DNA of 64,000 bases from Micromonospora craniellae (GTDB lineage Bacteria > Actinomycetota > Actinomycetes > Mycobacteriales > Micromonosporaceae), in assembly GCF_014764405.1 (NCBI RefSeq), contig NZ_CP061725.1:3224001-3288000 (forward strand). Direction: 5' to 3'. This document shows, piece by piece, positions 60,135-64,000 of the stretch. The notes under the pieces were generated by a model. It was not told where the DNA came from. It saw only the letters and a program-made list of their open reading frames with translations, and searched no databases. Both the position numbers and the translations under genes were made by a program. Each line of letters begins with the position of its first letter. Position 1 is the first letter of the stretch.

Positions 60135-61559
60135 GTGACGACGATCCCGAACGTGCTCGCCAACCGGTACGCCTCGCCCGAGCTGGTCGCCCTCTGGTCG
60201 CCGGAGGAGAAGATCCGGCTGGAACGGCGGCTCTGGCTCGCCGTGCTCCGGGCCCAGCGGGACCTCGGCCTGCCGGTGCCCGACGGGGTGGTCGAGGCGT
60301 ACGAGCGGGTGCTCGACGACGTCGACCTGAACTCGATCGCGGCCCGGGAGCGGGTCACCCGGCACGACGTGAAGGCCCGCATCGAGGAGTTCAGCGCGCT
60401 CGCCGGGCACGAGCACGTGCACAAGGGGATGACCTCGCGGGACCTCACCGAGAACGTCGAGCAGCTTCAGGTGCGCCGGTCGCTGGAGCTGATCCGGGAC
60501 CGGGTGGTGGCGACGCTGGCCCGGCTGGCCTGGCACGTCCACGAGTACGCGGACGTGGTGATGGCCGGGCGCTCGCACAACGTCGCGGCGCAGGCCACCA
60601 CGCTGGGCAAGCGCTTCGCGTCCGCCGCCGAGGAACTGATCATCGCGTACGAGCGGCTGGAGGACCTGATCGCCTGGTACCCGCTGCGGGGGATCAAGGG
60701 TCCGGTGGGTACCGCCGCCGACCAGTTGGACCTCTTCGACGGCGACGCCGAGAAGGTGGCCGAGCTGGAGCGGCGGGTCGCCGAGCATCTCGGCTTCCAG
60801 CGGGTGCTGGACAGCGTGGGGCAGGTCTACCCGCGGTCGATCGACCTGGCCGTGATCTCCGGGCTGGCGCAGGTGGCCGCGGCACCCTCGTCGCTGGCCA
60901 CCACGATCCGGCTGATGGTCGGTCAGGAACTGGCCACCGAGGGCTTCAAGCCGGGTCAGGTCGGCTCCAGCGCGATGCCGCACAAGATGAACACCCGCTC
61001 GTCGGAGCGGGTCAACGGCTTCGCCGTGATCATCCGTGGTTACCTGTCGATGGTCGGCGAGCTGGCCGGCGACCAGTGGAACGAGGGTGACGTCTCCTGC
61101 TCGGTGGTCCGCCGGGTGGCCCTGCCGGACGCGTTCTTCGCCGCCGACGGGCTGTTCCAGACGTTCCTCACCGTGCTGGACGAGTTCGGCGCGTACCCGG
61201 CGGTGATCAACCGGGAGTTGGAGCGCTTCCTCCCGTTCCTGGCCACCACCAAGATCCTGGTGGCGGCGGTGCGCCGGGGCGTGGGCCGGGAGACCGCGCA
61301 CGAGGCGATCAAGGAGCACGCTGTCGCCGTGGCCCTGGCCATGCGTGAGCAGGGTGCCCCTGACAACGACCTCTTCGACCGCCTGGCCGCCGACCCCCGG
61401 CTGGGCCTCACCCGCTCCGAGATCGACGCCCTGGTCGCCGACCGGGCCGCCTTCGTCGGTGCCGCCCCCGCCCAGATCCAGGCGGTGACCACCCGAATCT
61501 CCAAGATCGTCCAGTCCCACCCCAACGCCGCCACCTACACCCCACCCCCCATCCTCTAG
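60135..61559 (+). CDS. purB: adenylosuccinate lyase
   Basis: 474 residues, GTG start. RYASPELVALWSPEEKIRLERRLWLAVLRAQRDLG; KGMTSRDLTENVEQLQVRRSLELI (His region); signature GQVGSSAMPHKMNTRSSERVNG. Acts in purine synthesis and converts adenylosuccinate to AMP, partner of purA. The last residues AATYTPPPIL come from a C-rich tandem tract that contains the TAG stop. Stands alone downstream of fadA2. Confidence 0.97.
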   Translation: MTTIPNVLANRYASPELVALWSPEEKIRLERRLWLAVLRAQRDLGLPVPDGVVEAYERVLDDVDLNSIAARERVTRHDVKARIEEFSALAGHEHVHKGMTSRDLTENVEQLQVRRSLELIRDRVVATLARLAWHVHEYADVVMAGRSHNVAAQATTLGKRFASAAEELIIAYERLEDLIAWYPLRGIKGPVGTAADQLDLFDGDAEKVAELERRVAEHLGFQRVLDSVGQVYPRSIDLAVISGLAQVAAAPSSLATTIRLMVGQELATEGFKPGQVGSSAMPHKMNTRSSERVNGFAVIIRGYLSMVGELAGDQWNEGDVSCSVVRRVALPDAFFAADGLFQTFLTVLDEFGAYPAVINRELERFLPFLATTKILVAAVRRGVGRETAHEAIKEHAVAVALAMREQGAPDNDLFDRLAADPRLGLTRSEIDALVADRAAFVGAAPAQIQAVTTRISKIVQSHPNAATYTPPPIL

Positions 61560-61653
61560 CCCCACCCCCACCCCCACCCCCTCGTCCACGGCGTTGATCA
61601 AGGAGTTTTGGGCGCCGAGGAGTGGTCTCCAGGGCCCAAACCTCTTGATCAAC
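61545..61653. repeat. C-rich tract and palindromic repeat family B, copy 3
   Basis: CCACCCCC units (61545-61583) cover the purB 3' end, followed by a 61-base family B palindrome (61593-61653): GTTGATCAAGGAGTTTTGGGC and GCCCAAACCTCTTGATCAAC. Same order (C-rich tract, then palindrome) as after purA. A short array of AACGCTGCCAACGCC units continues to the insertion sequence. Confidence 0.85.
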
Positions 61654-61751
61654 GCTGCCAACGCCGCCAACGCCGTTAGGCCGTGTGTCATAAGTGCCCG
61701 TGGCCCTGCTGTGAGGTGATCGGCTGGGTGTGTCGGTGATCGATATGCGGT

Positions 61752-61805
61752 GAGGTCTCCGGTAGATGGGTTATCGACCAAGACAACCATCTGCACGGAG
61801 ACCTC
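61752..61805 (+). promoter_or_regulatory. hairpin covering the transposase ribosome site
   Basis: GAGGTCTCCG (61752-61761) is exactly complementary to CGGAGACCTC (61796-61805), which ends at the GTG start and includes the GGAG ribosome site; an inner arm AGATGG pairs with CCATCT. Such a hairpin hides the ribosome site in transcripts reading in from outside, a known way IS elements limit their own expression. Confidence 0.75.
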
Positions 61806-62723
61806 GTGGCCAGCGTAGCGGTGACGAGGCGGCACGACCTGACCGACGCGCAGTGGGCGGTGCTGGAGCCGTTGCTGCCCGGGCGGAAGAAGCCGGGTCG
61901 GCCGCCGAAGTGGAGCAAGCGGCAGCTCATTGACGGGATCAGGTGGCGGGTCCGTACGGGTGCGCCGTGGCGGGACGTGCCGGACTGCTATGGGCACTGG
62001 CGGACGGTGTACGGGCTGTACCGGCGCTGGCAGCGGGCGGGGGTGTGGGCGGGGATCCTGGCCGGGTTGCAGGGTAGGGCCGACGCGCTCGGGTTGATCT
62101 CCTGGGACGTGAGTGTGGACTCCACGATCGTGCGGGCGCATCAGCACGCCGCCGGCGCCCGCCGGGGCAGTCACACGCAGGTCGAGCCGCCGGGCGGCAG
62201 CAGCGCCGCCGAGCCGGCGGATCACGCGCTGGGCCGGTCCCGGGGCGGTCTGACGACCAAGCTGCACCTGGCCTGCGAGCAGGGCCGCATGGTGCTGGCG
62301 TTCGTCATCACCGGTGGGCAGCGCGGCGACAGCCCGCAGTTCACCACTGTGCTGGACCGCATCCGGGTGCCTCGTCTCGGTGTCGGGCGGCCCCGGTGTC
62401 GGCCGCAGCGGGTCCTGGCGGACAAGGCGTACAGCAGCAAGGCCAACCGCGGCTACCTGCGGCGCCGTGGTATCGGCTGTGTCATCCCGGTCAAGGCCGA
62501 CCAGGCCGCGAACCGTCGTAAGAAGGGCTCGGCGGGTGGCCGGCCACCCGCCTTCGACCCCAGCGCATACCGGCAGCGTCACGCCGTGGAGTGCGGCATC
62601 AGCCTGCTCAAACAGCACCGTGCCGTGGCCACCCGCTACGACAAACTCGCAGTGCGCTACGAAGCCACCGCCACCATCAGCATGATCGACAACTGGCTCC
62701 GGCGCCTCGAACGGCACTTATGA
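61806..62723 (+). CDS. IS5-family transposase
   Basis: 305 residues from GTG 61806. N-terminal DUF4096-type region (RHDLTDAQWAVLEPLLPGRKKPGRPPKWSKRQLIDGIRWRVRTGAPWRDVP), then a DDE domain with DVSVDSTIVRAHQHAAGA (first Asp), VLADKAYSSKANRGYLRRRGI (second Asp) and RHAVECGISLLKQHRAVATRYDKLAVRYEAT (Glu). All three acidic residues are present and the frame is uninterrupted, so the enzyme looks functional. Confidence 0.95.
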   Translation: MASVAVTRRHDLTDAQWAVLEPLLPGRKKPGRPPKWSKRQLIDGIRWRVRTGAPWRDVPDCYGHWRTVYGLYRRWQRAGVWAGILAGLQGRADALGLISWDVSVDSTIVRAHQHAAGARRGSHTQVEPPGGSSAAEPADHALGRSRGGLTTKLHLACEQGRMVLAFVITGGQRGDSPQFTTVLDRIRVPRLGVGRPRCRPQRVLADKAYSSKANRGYLRRRGIGCVIPVKADQAANRRKKGSAGGRPPAFDPSAYRQRHAVECGISLLKQHRAVATRYDKLAVRYEATATISMIDNWLRRLERHL

Positions 62724-62751
62724 CACACGACCTAACGCTGCCAACGCGGGG

Positions 62752-62840
62752 GGAGGTGGGCGGGGGGCCGGGGGGGGGGGGAGTCCTTGTCGCTCCGCTA
62801 CGCGAAGCGGCCCTAATCGGGAGGAAGTAGGTCTACTTCC
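62752..62840. other. G-tract and two hairpins downstream of the insertion sequence
   Basis: A G-rich run including about a dozen consecutive G (near 62770-62782), then CCGCTACGCGAAGCGG, and GGAAGTAG-GT-CTACTTCC (62822-62839), a perfect 8-bp stem with 2-base loop just downstream of the YbjQ-family stop. The last hairpin is a likely terminator; the G-run is prone to slippage. Confidence 0.6.
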
Positions 62841-62843
62841 GAG

Positions 62844-63302
62844 TTAGTCGCGGGTGGGGGTTTCGGCGGCGGTGCTGAGGTTGGGGGCGCTGGCGGGTTC
62901 GGCGATGCCACCCGGGGACTGGGCGAAGGCCGGGTCCTGGGCGGTCTCGGCCGCGACGAGGGGCTGGTCCGGAGGCATGACGTCGGGCACTGTCGGTGCC
63001 ACGATCACGGCGGTGCCGTAGGCGCAGATCTCCATCCACATCTCGCCGCAGTCGCGGCTGTCGAACCGCATCCCCACGACCGCGTTCGCGCCGATCCGCC
63101 GGGCCTCCTCGCCGAGCCGCGCCACCGAGTCGGTACGCCATCGGGTGAGGTTGTCCGGGGCCGACGGGTCGTACGCGCCACCGCGCAGGTTCTTCACCCC
63201 CTCGCGGTAGGGGTTGCGGGTCCTGGCCATCGAGGAGACCACCTCGCCGAGGATCTGGCGGATCTCGTAGCCGGGAAGTTGGTCCGTCGTCACGACCAGC
63301 AC
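62844..63302 (-). CDS. YbjQ/UPF0145-family protein
   Basis: 152 residues from GTG 63302. VLVVTTDQLPGYEIRQILGEVVSSMARTRNPYREGVKNLRGGA, then LTRWRTDSVARLGEEARRIGANAVVGMRFDSRDCGEMWMEICAYGTAVIV, the full YbjQ fold. A Pro/Ala-rich tail of about 45 residues is added at the C-terminus. The family forms pentamers of unknown role, sometimes called heavy-metal-binding. Confidence 0.88.
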   Translation of the reverse strand: MLVVTTDQLPGYEIRQILGEVVSSMARTRNPYREGVKNLRGGAYDPSAPDNLTRWRTDSVARLGEEARRIGANAVVGMRFDSRDCGEMWMEICAYGTAVIVAPTVPDVMPPDQPLVAAETAQDPAFAQSPGGIAEPASAPNLSTAAETPTRD

Positions 63303-63430
63303 GGTTCTGATGCTGGCAGCCGGTGCGGCCGGTGAATGTGAGGGTTGTTCACCTGATCGGATGCTGAAAAACGACGCGGCGCGGACGGCGGGCGCGAAGC
63401 CCACCATCCGCGCCGGCCGGGCGCTAATCG

Positions 63431-64000
63431 TCAGACACCGGCCACCGAGGTGATCCAGGCCCGGTTGAATGCGACACTGCCGTAGTTCTGGATGTTCACG
63501 CCGTTGGCGGTGGAGGCGACGCCGACCTGCTGGCCGTTGTAGAACTGCGGGCCGCCCGAGTCGCCCCGCCACGCGTTGCCGTTGATCCGGGTGCTCCGGA
63601 TCGCCTGGCCACCGTACGCGTCGGTGACGCTGTTGCTGGTGACCTGCACCGACGCGGTCTTGAGCTGAGGCGAGGCCGAGCAGCCGCTGTAGCAGGTCAT
63701 GCCCCAGCCGAAGATCGTGTTGGTGGAGTTGATCGGCGGGTTGCTGGTGGCCAGCGTGACGTAGCTGGTGCTCACCGAGCTGGACAGGCGCATCAGGGCC
63801 AGGTCGTAGCGGCCGTAGGTGGCGCTGACCGTACGCGTGACGCCGCCGGAGGAGCGCTGGACGCTACCCACCCGGACGGACATGTTGCTGCCGATGCAGT
63901 GCTGGGCGGTGAGCACCCACTGCGGCGCGATGATCGTGCCGGAGCAGGTGAACGAGCCGTTGCTGAACACCGCAGCCGCCCACGGCGCCGAGGAGACGGT
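63431..64000 (-). CDS. trypsin-like serine protease, N-terminus cut off by the window
   Basis: About 190 residues of a chymotrypsin-fold S1 protease. The catalytic triad is complete: LTAQHC (His), GRYDLALMRL (Asp), and GNAWRGDSGGP (Ser). Cysteine pairs FTCSG/AQHC and CYSGC are those of secreted actinomycete trypsins. The S1 site shows AWRGDSGG, and the residue six before the Ser is Asn, so specificity may not be strictly tryptic. Signal and propeptide should lie beyond the right edge. Confidence 0.92.
   Translation of the reverse strand, partial: TVSSAPWAAAVFSNGSFTCSGTIIAPQWVLTAQHCIGSNMSVRVGSVQRSSGGVTRTVSATYGRYDLALMRLSSSVSTSYVTLATSNPPINSTNTIFGWGMTCYSGCSASPQLKTASVQVTSNSVTDAYGGQAIRSTRINGNAWRGDSGGPQFYNGQQVGVASTANGVNIQNYGSVAFNRAWITSVAGV

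Larger units (their letters stand above)
61679..62732 (+). mobile_element. IS5-family insertion sequence, complete
   Basis: 1054 bp. Terminal inverted repeats GGCCGTGTGTCATAAGTGCC (left) and GGTCGTGTGTCATAAGTGCC (right end, reversed) differ in one of 20 positions. Each end is flanked by TA (61677-61678 and 62733-62734), a 2-bp target duplication typical of IS5-group elements. Target is a CCAACGC-rich array after purB, with matching AACGCTGCCAACGC sequence on both sides. A single intact transposase makes it potentially active. Confidence 0.93.

Overview
The window is high-GC actinobacterial chromosome, most probably from a Micromonosporaceae genus such as Micromonospora. This rests on GC-rich codon use with many GTG and TTG starts, the dnaK-grpE-dnaJ-hspR operon with HspR (HAIR) operators, a mycobacterial-type fadA2/fabG4/htdX locus, DUF3151, a SigE-family sigma factor, and two families of palindromic intergenic repeats. 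Gene content is ordinary core metabolism, stress response and lipid genes, with one complete IS5-type insertion sequence. No tRNA, rRNA, CRISPR array or prophage was seen.

Layout. 0-2.5 kb: 2-oxo acid dehydrogenase operon (E1 alpha, E1 beta, start of E2). 3-6.5 kb: a proline-rich surface protein, a deletion scar joining the 3' parts of a NUDIX gene and an SPFH gene, an NAD-kinase-like protein and an unknown protein. 6.5-14.7 kb: two dynamin-like GTPases divergent from the HspR-controlled dnaK operon. 14.8-18.8 kb: small unknown genes, a decayed cation/proton antiporter with its regulatory subunit, a frameshifted lipoprotein, a GntR regulator and a DivIVA-like pair. 19-21.6 kb: clpB with its own HAIR. 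22-26.4 kb: two paralogous membrane proteins, an SDR, pyrE, an ArsR regulator and a DUF368 (PopT-type) transporter. 26.5-28.4 kb: a collapsed Pnkp/Hen1 RNA-repair cassette. 28.7-39.9 kb: fba, LOG-like, DUF3151, MinD-like ATPase, diacylglycerol-kinase-like, purA, an AbiEi-like gene and purD.

40-49.2 kb: an ECF sigma pair, then a YqiJ-like/flotillin/giant AAA+ ATPase operon. 49.2-52.3 kb: acyl-CoA dehydrogenase/SCP2 genes divergent from a TetR gene, and a DedA protein. 52.4-56.4 kb: a tightly coupled four-gene operon (NUDIX with winged helix, J-domain pseudokinase, VWA protein, divergent adenylosuccinate synthetase). This is the most interesting candidate for a poorly described system. 56.5-61.6 kb: htdX-like, fabG4-like, fadA2-like and purB. 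61.7-62.7 kb: the IS5-type element. 62.8-64 kb: a YbjQ-family protein and a truncated trypsin-like protease.

Three themes cut across the window. First, at least six loci are broken by internal deletions or frameshifts while their neighbours are intact (NUDIX/SPFH, antiporter, antiporter subunit, lipoprotein, Pnkp, Hen1). Second, two repeat families repeatedly sit on, and supply, the stop codons of neighbouring genes. Third, several regulatory circuits can be read directly: HspR at dnaK and clpB; a shared TetR-type motif at the acyl-CoA dehydrogenase and fadA2/fabG4 promoters; and a direct-repeat operator around the promoter of the NUDIX operon.
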